Shown in pieces: positions 36,401 through 48,400 of a stretch of DNA of 53,811 nucleotides (positions are counted from its first letter, which is position 1; the number at the start of each line of letters is the position of its first letter). The stretch covers positions 1 to 53,811 of the forward strand of contig NZ_JACHIW010000005.1 in NCBI RefSeq assembly GCF_014203395.1, in the 5' to 3' direction. This stretch comes from Saccharopolyspora phatthalungensis. GTDB taxonomy: Bacteria; Actinomycetota; Actinomycetes; Mycobacteriales; Pseudonocardiaceae. The notes beneath the pieces are model-generated. The model did not search any database. It was not told where the DNA came from and worked only from the letters and a program-made list of their open reading frames with translations. The position numbers and the translations under genes are program-made.

Positions 36401-39400
36401 TCCGGGAGCGGGAGGGCGGAGAGAGTCGGGCCGAGGCGGCCAAGCGGAAGCACGATGCGGCGCTGGAGGAGGTCTGGGCGGAGGTGCGTCGTGCTGATGA
36501 CGCGGGTGAACCCCACACCGGTGCGACATTGGCGGAGGCATTCGAAAAGCGTACGCGGTGGGGTTATGCGCGGCTAAGGGAGTTTAGGGAGAGCGAGGGG
36601 GATCCGAGTGCGGAGTTGGCGCAGCGACTGCGGGAGATGGGGTTGGAGGCAGTGTGGGCGGAGGTGCGTCGTGCTGACGCCGCGGATGTACCGCACACGG
36701 GTAAGTCGTTGGGGGAGGCGTTCGGAAGGGGCTCGTCGTGGGGAAGGGAGCGGCTCGCGGAGTTCAGGAGGCAGGAGGGCGCTACGACAGACGAGCAGTT
36801 GGTTGGTGGGCAACGGGATGTGGAGTTGGCGGAGGTGTGGGCGGAGGTGCGTCGTGCTCGTGACGCGGGTGGGCCCTACACCGGTCCGTCGCTGGGGAAG
36901 GCATTCGGAAAAGGTGCGTCGTGGGGTTATGCGCGGCTTGCGGAGTTCAGGAGGCGGGAGGGCGGCGATTCAGCCGCAGTGGGCTTGGGGGCAGAGCAGG
37001 CTATGTCGTCGGCGGGCGTGTCGCCGGGTTCGCGTGATGTTGCGGTGGGAATTGTGCGGGGGACGCATGATGTGGTGCGGCTGGCGGGTGAGGGCGCGTT
37101 GGATGGGGTGGTCGAGCGGGTTGTGGAGCGGGTTCGCGAGTCCGGTCCTGGTGAGGGGGTGCGCTTTTCGCGGGAGTTGGCGGCCTCGATGGGTACGCAA
37201 GGATCGGGGCTGGCCGTCCGCGCTGGTGGGGGTGCGGGTTCTCCGGTGGGTGTGGAGGATTCCTCTGCGGGGATTGCTGATTCGCAGGTGGCTGCCGATG
37301 AGCCGGTGAGCGGGTTGGTGGCGTTTGATCCGGGCGGCTCTGAGCCGGAGCGTGCTCTGCAGGAGTGGGCTGCGTCGGCGGTTGGTACGGCGTCGTGGTT
37401 GGTTGATCCGTCGATGCAGCCGTCGGGTTCTGGGCACGGTGAGTTTCCGGTTGGTCAAGGGGGCCAGGTACGCATTGCGGATTCGCTAGCAGCTGTTGAT
37501 GAATCGGCCACTGTTGATGAATCGATGAGTGGCTTGATGATGTTTGATCCGTTGGAGTCTTGGCCGGGGCATGCTTTGCTGGCGTGGGCGGAGTCGATGG
37601 GCGATGCGGAACCGTGGTCGGCCGACCCATTGAGCGTCGGACAGTCGTTAAGTTTTGAGTGGGGTGACATTCAGGGCGGTCAAACGGGTGGCGTGCCGGC
37701 GGAGGGTTTGTCGGTAACGGGTGGGGATGTGGTTGAGGATGGGTGGTTTGCGGGTGATTCGGGTGGGTTTTCTTCTGTCGCGGATGTGGGTGGGTCGTCT
37801 GCGGTGGGGGAAAGCCGCGGGCGCAAGCGGGGGCGAGAGGCGGAGTTGGCGGAGGTGCGGGCGGAGATTCGTCGTGCTCGTGACGCGGGTGAGCCCCACA
37901 CCAGTGGGTCGTTGGGGAAGGCGTTCGGGAAGAGTGAGTCGTGGGGTTATGCGCGGCTTGGGGAGTTCCGAGCGAGGGAGGGCGGGGCTAGTCGGGCGCA
38001 GTTGTCAGAGTGGGAGCGGGAGGCGGTGTGGGCGGAGCTGCGTCGTGCGCGTGATGCGGGTGAGCCCTACACCGGTGTGTCGTTGGGGCAGGTGTTCGGG
38101 AAGAGCGCGTCGTGGGGTGCGAAGCGGCTTGCCGAGTTGAGGAAAAGGGAGGGGGATACGACCCAGAGGCAGTCGTCTTCCGGGGGGCGGAATGCGGAAT
38201 TGGAGAAGGCATGGGCGGAGATTCGTCGTGCTCGTGACGCGGGTGAGTCCCACACCGGTATGTCGTTGGGGAAGGTGTTCGGGAAGAGTGAGTCGTGGGG
38301 TTGTGCGCGTCTTGCGGAGTTCAGGGCGAGCAAGGGGGAAATGAGCTGGGCGCAGCTTTCGGTGCGGGAACGGGAAGCGGTGTGGGCCGAGCTGCGTCGT
38401 GCTCGTGACGCGGGTGAGCTCCACACCGGAGAGACGTTGGCGGCCGAGTTCGGCAAGAGCGGGTCGTGGGGTTCTATGCGGCTTGCGGAGTTCAGGGCGA
38501 GGGAAGGGGGCCTGAGTCGGGCGGATGTGGTGCAGCAGGAGCGGGAGGCGGAGTTGGAGGCGGTGTGGGCGGAGATCCGTTGTGCACGCGACGCGGGGGT
38601 GCCCCACAGCGGTAGGTCGTTGGGAGAGACGTTCGGCAAGAGCGCGACGTGGGGCAAGCAGCGGCTCGGCGAGTTCCGGGAAATGGAGGGTCGCGGTTCG
38701 GCTTCGGAGTCGTTGGGGGCTGGGGAGGCCGTGTCGTCGGCGGAGGCCGTGCCGGCGGCGGAGACGGATGTGGTTGGGGTTGAGCGGTTGAGGTTGCTTT
38801 CGGAGCTGGTGGGGTTGCTGGGTTCGTTGCGGGGGTTGTTGACGGATTCGCCAGAGGGGTATCGGCCTGGGTTGCGTGCGCGGGTTGAGGATTGGTCGGC
38901 GCGGTTGGGAAGGGGTGAGTTGGATGGCGCGGATGTGACGGGTTTGCGTAGGCGGCTGGCGCAGGCCGCGGAATTGCTGGAGCGGGTGAGAACCGATCGG
39001 TTGGGCGGGAATGTGGGTGGGAGGGCCGTCGAGGGTGAGTCGGCTGCGGGGGTAGATGCGGTTACGCGCTCGGCCGGCACTCAGGGGGCAGGGTCGTCCC
39101 TTCATCCGGAAGCAGCTTCGGGTTCACCGCCCGGTGCCGAGATATTCCCGGCGTCTGTTGCTGATTCGCAGGTTGTTGCCGAGTCGACGGGCTGGCTGGC
39201 GGAGGTGTGGGCGGAGGTGCGTCGTGCTCGTGAGGTGGGTGAGCCCCACACCGGTGCGTCGTTGGGAAACGCGTTCGGGAAGAGCGCGTCGTGGGGCGTT
39301 AAGCGGCTTGCGGAGTTCCGGGATCGGGAGGGGATGTCCGGGACCAAAGTGGTGAAGCGGCGGCGGGGGGTGGATTTGGAGCAGGTGTGGGCGGAGGTCC

Positions 39401-42400
39401 GCCGTGCAGATGAGGCGGGTATGCCGCACACCGGTGTGTCGTTGGGAAAGGCGTTCGAAAAGAGCTCAAGGTGGGGTTCTCAGCGGCTTGCGGAGTTCAG
39501 GGAGCGGGCGGGGGGCGCGACTCAGTCGGATTTGGCGAGGCGGAAGCGGGAGGTGGTGTGGGCGGAGGTGCGTCGCGCTCGTGACGCGGGTGAGCCGCAC
39601 ACCGGACAGTCGCTGGGGGCGTTGTTCGGAAAGGGCAGGTCGTGGGGTGTGGAGCGGCTTGCGGAGTTCAAGAGGAGCGAGGGCGCTGGTTCAGGCGCGG
39701 CGGCGTTGGGGAGTGGGGAGGGTATGTCGACGGAGGAGGTGTCGGCGGGCGTGAGTCAGGGCGAGGCTGGGGGAGCGTCGTTGGGTTTGCGTGATGTTGC
39801 GGTGGGGATTGTGCGGGGGACGCATGATGTGGTGCGGCTGGCGCGTGCGGACGCGTTGGATGGGGTGGTGGAGCGGGTTGCGGAGCGGGTTCGTGAGTCC
39901 GGTCGTGCTGAGGGGGTGCGGTTTTCGCGGGAGTTGGCGGCCTCGATGGGTACGCAAGGATCGGGGCTGGCCGTCCGCGCTGGTGGGGGCGGGGATTCTC
40001 CGGTGGGTGTGGAGGATTCCTCTGCGGGGATTGCTGACTCGCAGGTGGCTGCCGATGAGCCGGTGAGCGGGTTGGCGGAGTTTGATCCGGGGGAGTCTGA
40101 GCCGGAGCGTGCTTTGCTGGAGTGGGCTGCGTCGGCGGTTGGTACGGCGTCGTGGTTGGTTGATCCGTCGATGGCGCCGTCGGGTTCTGGGCGCGGTGAG
40201 TTTCCGGCTGGTCAAGGGGACGACGTGTTGGGAGCGGATCTGCCGATGGCGGGTGGGGATGAGGTTGCGGCTGAGGGGTTTGCTGGTGATCCGGGCGGCC
40301 TGTCGTTTGTTGGCGATTTGGTTTCTTGGTCTGGTGACCTGTTGACCGCCGGGGAGTCGTCGGGATTGGGGTGGGACGAGGTCGCGGGCGGTGACATGGC
40401 TGGTGCGTCGGCGGATGGTTTGCCGGGTGCGGATCAGGCGGCGGGCGAGTGGCCTGTGGATGATTCGGGTCGGTTGGCTTTGGTTGGCGATGTGGATGGT
40501 TCTGGGGTGGGCGAGCGTAGCGGGAGCAAGCGCCGTCGTGTCGACGACTTGGGTGATGAGGTTGCCGGGCTTGAGCGGCCGCCTAGTTGTCGTGTGCGCT
40601 GGACGCGGATGCGGGAGGCGGAGTTGGAGAAGGTGTGGGTGGAGTTGCGTCGTGCTCGTGACGCGGGCGAGGTCCACAATGGCCGATCGTTGGGGAAGGC
40701 GTTTGGGAAGAGTGAGAGTTGGGGCCTTCGGCGGCTTAGGGAATTCAGGCAGCAGCAAAGGGCAGCGCGTCGGGCGGGGGTGGCCGGACCGAGCTCATTG
40801 CCGGGTGCTGAGGGTTCCCAGGCGGGTGTGGTGGATTCGCGGGCGACCGTTGATGAGTCGCAGGGTGGCTTGGTGGCGTTTGATCCGTGGAATTCGGAGC
40901 CGATTCGCGCTTTGCTGGACTGGGCTGAGCCCGTGGGTGAGACGGAATCGTGGTCGGCCGATCCGTTGAGTTTCCAGCAGTCGTTGGGTTTTGGGTGGGA
41001 GGAGGTTCAGGGCGTTCATACCGATGATGGGCCGGTGGGAGTTGTGTCGGTAGCGGGTGCGGATCCGGCTGCGGAAGATGCTGGGTCTGAGAGTCCGCCT
41101 GCTCGTCATGTCCGTAGGGCGGATGTGTGGGCGGAGCTGCGTCGTGCTGACGAGGCGGGTGAGCCCCACACCGGTCGGTCATTGGCGAATGCGTTTGGAA
41201 AGAAAGCGAGGTGGGGTTGTTCGCGGCTTTCGGAGTTCCGGGAGCAGGCGGGGGGTGTGGGTCGGGCGGTTTGGGCGGAGTTGCGTCGTGCTGACGAGGC
41301 GGGTGAGCCCCACACCGATGAGGCTTTGGCAGCCAAGTTCGGTAAGAGAGCGACGTGGGGCCATGAGCGGCTCGCGGAGTTCCGGGAGCGGGAGTCGGTG
41401 TGGGCGGAGTTGCGTCGTGCTGATGGATCGGGTGAGACCCACACGGGTAAGTCTTTGGCCTCCAAGTTCGGTAAGAGCGTGTCTTGGGGTCACCAGCGGC
41501 TTGCGGAGTTCCGGGAGCAGGCGGGGGGTGTGGGTCGGGCGGAGTTGATGAAGCGTGAGCGGGAGGCGGCGTGGGCGGAGTTGCGTCGTGCTCGTGACGC
41601 CGGTGAGCCTCACACGGGTGTGACGTTGGGGAAGAAGTTCGGGAAGAGCGCGGTGTGGGGTGCGGAGCGGCTTGCGGAGCTCCGGGAGCAGGAGGGGAGT
41701 GTGGGTCCGCTGGAGTTGGCGAAGCGTGATCGGGAGGCGGCGTGGGCGGAGCTGCGTCGTGCTCGTGACGCCGGTGAGCACTACAGCGGTGGGATATTGG
41801 GGAAAAAGTTCGGGAAGAGCAGGGCGTGGGGTAAGCAGCTGATTGCGCAGTTCAAGGCGAGTGAGGGAGGTGTTTCGGCTGCGGAGGTTGTGGGGTCTGG
41901 GAGTGGTGTGTCGGCCGAAGGTGCGTCGGCCGCTGGTGTGGGTGCGGGTGAGCATTCTGGGGTGGTTTCTGAATTGTCCGGGGCAGGTTCGGCTGTGGTT
42001 GAGCCGGGTGCCGGTGTTCAGGGGGAGACGGCGGAGTTGGGGGTGTCGTCGGGCTCGTCTGTTGTTGCGGTGGAGATTGTGCGGGGGACGCATGATGTGG
42101 TGCGGCTGGCGCGTGAGGACGCGTTGGCCGGGGTGGTGGACCAGGTTGCGGAGAAGGTTCGTGAGTCCGGTCGTGCTGAGGCGGTGCGGTTCTCTCGGGA
42201 GTTGGCTGCCACGCTGGGGACGCAAGGGGCGGGGGTGTCCATTCGCGCCGGAGCGGGGTCGGATTCGCCGGAAGATGCCGAGAAACCTCAGGTTCGCCTT
42301 GCGGATTCGCAGGCCGCTATAGATGAATCGTGGTGGGCCGATCCATCGAGCGTCGGGCAGTCGTCGGGCTTTGGGTGGGATGCCATTCAGGGCGGTCACA

Positions 42401-45400
42401 TGGGTGGCGTGTCGGCGGAGGGTATGTCGGTAGCGGGCGGGGATGCGGTCGGGGCTGAATGGTTTGCGGGTGAGTCGGGTGGGTTGTCTTCTTTCGCGGA
42501 TGCGGGTGGGGCGTCCGCAGTGGAGGAGAGTCACGGGCTCAAGCGGGGGCGGGTTGACGACTCGGCTGACGAAGATGCTGAGTCCGAGAAGTCATCTGCT
42601 CCGCGTGTCCCGCGGACGAATATGACGAGGGAAGGGCGGGAGGCGGAGTTGGCGGAGGCGGAGGCGGAGCTGCGTCGTGCTCGTGATGCGGGTGAGCCCC
42701 ACACCGGGGAGACGTTGGCGGCCAAGTTCGGAAAGGGCAAGTCGTGGGGTAAGCAGCGGATCGGCGGGTTCTGGGAAATGGAAGGTGGCGGTTCAGCCTC
42801 GGAGCGGTTGGGGTCTGCGGAGCCTGGGTCGTCCGCGGAGGCTGGGCCGTCGGGGAGGGCGGATGCGGTTGAGGTTGAGCGGTTGGGCCTGGTTTCGGAG
42901 TTGGTGGGGTTGGTGGGTTCGTTGTGGGAGCTTTTGGTTATTGCCCCGGAGGGGTATCGGCCCGGATTACGTGCGCGGGTCGAGGATTGGTCGGCGCGGT
43001 TGGGACGGGGTGAGTTGGCTGGCGCGGATGTGGCGGGCTTGCGTAGGCGGTTGGGGCAGGCCACGCAATTGCTGGAGCGGGTGAGGACTGATCGGTTGGG
43101 GTGGAATGTGGGTGGCGGTGCCGTCGAGGGTGCGGCTGTGCGGGTTGCGGCTGTGCGGGTTGCGACTGTGCCGGTTGCGGATGGCTCGGTTGAGTTGTCT
43201 TCGGTTTCGGGTGTGGGTGGTTCTGGAGTGGGGAGCGGGCGCACACAGGGGCGTGTCGAGGACTCGGGTGAAGAGGGTGCGGACGCTGGTCGTCGTGCGT
43301 CCCGGACGAATGTGATGAAGCGGCGGCGAGGGCGGGATTTGGAGGCGGTGTGGGCGGAGGTTCGTCGTGCTCGTGAGGCGGGTGAGCCCCACACCGGTGC
43401 GACGTTGGGAGCCAAGTTCGGCAAGAGCACGTCGTGGGGTTATGGGCAGCTGGCGGATTTCCGGCTGCAATCGGGCGACGTGAGTCTGGTGGCTACGGCG
43501 AGGCGGGAGCGGGACGACGAGTCGGAGAAGGTAATGGCGGAGTTGCGTCGTGCTCGTGACGCGGGCCAGGCCTACAACGGGGTGACGTTGGGGAGGGCGT
43601 TCGGCAGGAGCGCGACGTGGGGCAAGGAGCGGCTTGCGGAGTTCAGGAGGAGGGAGCGCGGTACGACCGGGGCGCCGGATGCGGAGTCGGAGCAGGTGTG
43701 GGCGGAGTTGCGTCGTGCTCGTGACGCAGGTGAGCCCCACACCAGCAGGTCGCTGGGGGCGTTGTTCAACAAGGGCAGGTCGTGGGGTGCGGAGCGGCTT
43801 GCGGAGTTCAGGAGGAGCCAGGGCGATGCTTCGGCCGCGGAGGCGTTGGGGAGCGGCGAGGGTATGTCGACGGAGGAGGTTGAGGCTGAGCCCTTGGTTT
43901 CCGAGTTGTCCGGTGCAGATACCGCCGTGGTTGAGTCGAGTGCTCCGGGGCAGACGGCGGAGGCGGGGGCGCCGAGGAGTTCGCGTGATGTTGCGGTGGG
44001 GATCGTACAGGGGACGCATGATGTGGTGCGGCTGGCGCGTGCGGGTTCTTTGGATGAGGTGGTGCGGCGGGTTGCGGAGAAGGTTCGTGAGTCGGGTCGT
44101 GAAGAGGCGTTGCGGTTTTCGCGCGAGTTGGCTGCGACATTGGGTTCGCAGGGGACGGGGCTTTCCGTTCGTGCTGGGGCGGGGCCGGATTCACCGGCCG
44201 GTGCCGAGAATCCTCTTGCAGGTGTTGCTGATTCGCATTCACCTGATGAGTCGTTGGGTGACTTGGCGGCGTTTGCTCCGTTGGTGTCTGATCCGGAGGG
44301 TTTCTTGCCGGAGTGGGCTGAGTCGACGGTTGATCTGGGGTCGTGGTGGGTTGATCCGCCGAGTACTGAGCAGTCGTGGGGTTTTGGGTGGGATGGGGTT
44401 TCGGGTGGTCGACCGGAGGATGTGCTGGGTGTGGATCTTACGGGTGCGGATGTGGTTGCGGATGAGGGGTTTGAGGGTGATCAGGGCGGTTTGTCTTCGG
44501 TGGGGGAGGCGGGTGGACCGGGTGAGGGCGGACGTAGTGGGCGCAAGCGGCGGCGTGTTGATGAATCGGGTGATGAGGGTGCGGAGTCCGCGGCGCTTTC
44601 TGGCGGTTCTGTGCTTCCTACGGGTGCGAAAAAGCGGATGTGGGGGGCGGGTTTGGAGGCGGTGTGGGCGGAGGTGCGTCGTGCTCGTGATGCGGGTAAA
44701 CCCCACAGCGGTGCGACCTTGGCAGCCAACTTCGGCAAGAGCGTGTCATGGGGTTGTGCGCGGCTTGGGGAGTTCAGGGAGTGGGAAGGGGGCGCTACTC
44801 GGGCGGATGAGGCGCAGCGGGAGCGGGAGGAGGTGTGGGCGGAGGTGCGTCGTGCTCGTGATGCGGGTGAGCCCCACACCGGTGTGACGTTGGCGGCCAA
44901 GTTCGGAAAGAGCAAGACGTGGGGTAAGGAACGGCTTGCGGAGTTCAGAAGGGGAGAGGGCGGTACGGCGGAGTTCGAGGAGGTGTGGGCGGAGGTGCGT
45001 CGTGCTGAGGAGGCGGGTGAACCCCACACCGGTGCGTCGTTGGCCGCCAAGTTCGGGAAGAGCGCGAGGTGGGGTGGGGCGCGTCTTGGGGAGTTCAGGG
45101 GGCGGGAGGGGGGTGTGAGTCGGGCGGATGCGGAGAAGCGGGAGCGGGAGGCGGTGTGGGCGGAGGTGCGTCGTGCTCGTGATGCGGGTGGACCCCACAC
45201 CGGTGCGTCGTTGGGGGCCAAGTTCGAAAAGAGCGCGAGCTGGGGTTGTAAGCGGCTTGCGGATTTCAGGCTGCAAGAGGGCGACTTGAGGGCGGTGGAT
45301 GCGGCGAGGCGGAAGCGGGACGACGAGTCGGAGAATGTGATGGCGGAGTTGCGTCGTGCTCGTGACGCAGGTGAGTCCTACGACGGGGTGACGTTGGGGA

Positions 45401-48400
45401 AGGCGTTCGGAAGGAGCGTGACGTGGGGTAAGGAGTGGCTTGCGGAGTTCAGGAGGAGGGAGCGGGGTGCGACCCGGGCGCAGTTGCGTGCCGAGGAGCG
45501 GGAGGCGGAGTTGGAGCAGGTGTGGGTGGAGGTGCGTCGTGCTGAGGGGGCGGGTGAGCCGCACACGGGTCGATCGTTGGGCGTCAAGTTCGGGAAGAGC
45601 GCGTCGTGGGGTAAGCAGCGGCTAGCGCAGTTCCGGAGGGGGGAGGGGGTTGGTTCCGGGCTGGAGGCGTTGGAGCCTGGGGGTGGTGTGCCGGTAGAAG
45701 GTGAGCCGACCGAGGATGCGGGTCTGGCTGAGCAGGGTGTTCAGGCGGAGCCTGCGGCGGTGTTGTCGGGTTGGCGTGATGTTGCGGTGGGGATTGTGCG
45801 GGGGACGCATGATGTGGTGCGGCTGGCGCGTGTGGGTTCTTTGGATGAGGTGGTGCAGCGGGTTGCGGAGCGGGTCCGCGAGTCGGGTCGTGCCGAGGCG
45901 GTGCGGTTTTCTCGGGAGTTGGCGGTGACGTTGGGTTCGGAGGGTGCGGGGTTGGCTATTCGTGCTGGGGAAGGGCCGGAGTCACCGGCCGGTGCCGAGG
46001 ATCCTCTTGCAGGTGTTGCTGATTCGCAGGTGCCTGATGAGTCGGCGGGTAGCGTGGCGGAGTTTGATTTGTTGGAGCCCAATCCGGAGCGGGCATTGCG
46101 GGAGTGGGCTGAGTCGACGGTGGGTATGGGTTCGTGGATGGTTGATCCGCCGAGTGTTGGGCAGTCGTTGGGTTTTGGGTGGGATGAGATTTCGGGTGGT
46201 CGTATGGATGATGTGCTGGATGCGGAGCTTACGGGTGCGGATGTGGTTGCGGCTCAAGGGTTTGAAGGTGATCCGGGTGTGTTGTCTTCGGTGGGGGAGG
46301 CGGGTGGATCGGCTGAGGGTGGAAGTAGTGGGCGCAAGCGGCGTCGTGGTGATGGTTCGGGTGATGACGATGCGGAGTCTGTGGCGCTTTCTGGCGATCG
46401 TGTGACCCAGGCGGGTGTGAAAAGGCGGATGCGGGGGGTGGATTTGGAGGCGGTCTGGGTGGAGTTGCGTCGTGCTGAGGAGGCCGGTGAGGCCCACACC
46501 GGTGCGTCGTTGGGCAAGGTGTTCGGGAAGAACTCGTCGTGGGGTATCGAGCGTCTTCGGGAGTTCAGGGAGCGGGAGGGGGGTATGAGTCGGGCGGAGT
46601 TGGCGCTGCGGGAGCGGGAGGAGGCGTGGGTGGAGGTGCGTCGTGCTCGTGACGCTGGTGAGGCCCACACCGGTGCGTCGTTGGGCAAGGTGTTCGGGAA
46701 GAACTCGTCGTGGGGTATCGAGCGTCTTCGGGAGTTCAGGGAGCGGGAGGGGGGTATGAGTCGGGCGGAGTTGGCGCTGCGGGAGCGGGAGGAGGCGTGG
46801 GTGGAGGTGCGTCGTGCTCGTGACGCTGGTGAGGCCCACACCGGTGCGTCGTTGGGCAAGGTGTTCGGGAAGAACTCGTCGTGGGGTAAGGAGCGTCTTC
46901 GGGAGTTCAGGGAGCGGGAGGGGAGTCCGGGGCGGGCGGAGTTGCCGGGGCGGGAGGAGGTGTGGGCGGAGTTGCGTCGTGCTGATGAGGCGGGTAAGCC
47001 CCACAGTGGCGTGACATTGGCAAGGCAGTTCGGCAAACGTACGGCGTGGGCTTATCCGCTGCTAGCGGAGTTCAGGGAGACCGAGGGGGGTGTGAATTCG
47101 TCGGAGTTCGCGCAGCGGAAGCGGGATGCGGCGCTGGAAGAGGTGTGGGCGGAGGTGCGTCGTGCTGAGGAGGCGGGCGAGCCCCACACCGGTCCGTCAT
47201 TGGCGGCCAAGTTCGCAAAGGGCTCGTCGTGGGGCGGGAGGCGGCTTGCCGAGTTCAGAAGGAAGGCGAGGCGTATGCCCCCGGCGCAGTCGGCTGCCGC
47301 AGTGCGGGAGGCGGAGTTGGAGAAGGTATGGGTGGAGGTGCGTCGTGCCCGTGATGCGGGTGAACCGCACACGGGCAGGTCGTTGGGGGCGGCGTTCGGG
47401 AAGAGTGCTCCGTGGGGTGTGCAGCGGCTTGCGCAGTTCCGGGAGATTGAGGGGAGTGCGAGTGGGTTGGAGTTGGCGCAGCCGGAGCGGGAGGTGGTGT
47501 GGGCGGAGTTGCGTCGTGCTGATGAGACTGGTGAGCCTCACACCGGTCTGACGTTGGGGAAGAAGTTCGGGAAGAGTAAGCAGTGGGGCTATGCGCGGCT
47601 TGCGGAGTTCAGGAGGCGGGAGGGCAGCACCAGCCAGGCGCAGTTGCTTGCTGCGGCACAGGAGGCGGAGTTGGAGAAGGTATGGGTGGAGGTGCGTCGT
47701 GCTCGTGATGTGGGTGAGCCCCACACGGGTCTGACGTTGGGGAAGAAGTTCGGGAAGACCGCGCGGTGGGGTAGGCAGCGGCTTGCGGAGTTTAGGGGCA
47801 TGGAGGGTGGTGGTTCTGCGCTGGAGGCGTTGGAGTCCGCGGGTGATGTGCCGGCGGCAGGTGAGTCGGCCGAGGGGGCGAGTGTGGCTGGGTCGAGTGT
47901 TCGGGGGGAGGCTGCGGAGGTGTCGTCGGGTTCGCGTGATGTTGCGGTGGGGATTGTGCGGGGGACGCATGATGTGGTGCGGCTGGCGCGTGTGGGTTCT
48001 TTGGATGATGTGGTGTGGCGGGTTGCGGAGCGGGTTGGTGAGTCGGGTCGTGCTGAGGCGGTGCGGTTTTCTCGGGAGTTGGCGGCCACGTTGGGTTCGC
48101 AAGGGTCAGGGTTCGCTATTCGTGCTGGAGCGGGGCCTGATTCGCCGGGCGGTTTCGAGGATGCCCGTGCGGGTATTGCTGATTCGCGTGATGCTGACGA
48201 GTTGATGGGTGACTTGGTGGCGTCTGGTCCGGTGGACTCTGGTCCGGGACGCGCCTTACCGGAGTGGACGGATCCGACGGGCGATGTGGGGTCGTTGACG
48301 ATTGATCCGTCGTACTTTGGGCTGTCTTTGGGTTTTGCCTGGGATGGCGTTTCGGATGGCCGACCGGTCGATGTGTCGGGTGCGGATCTGTTGCTTGCGG

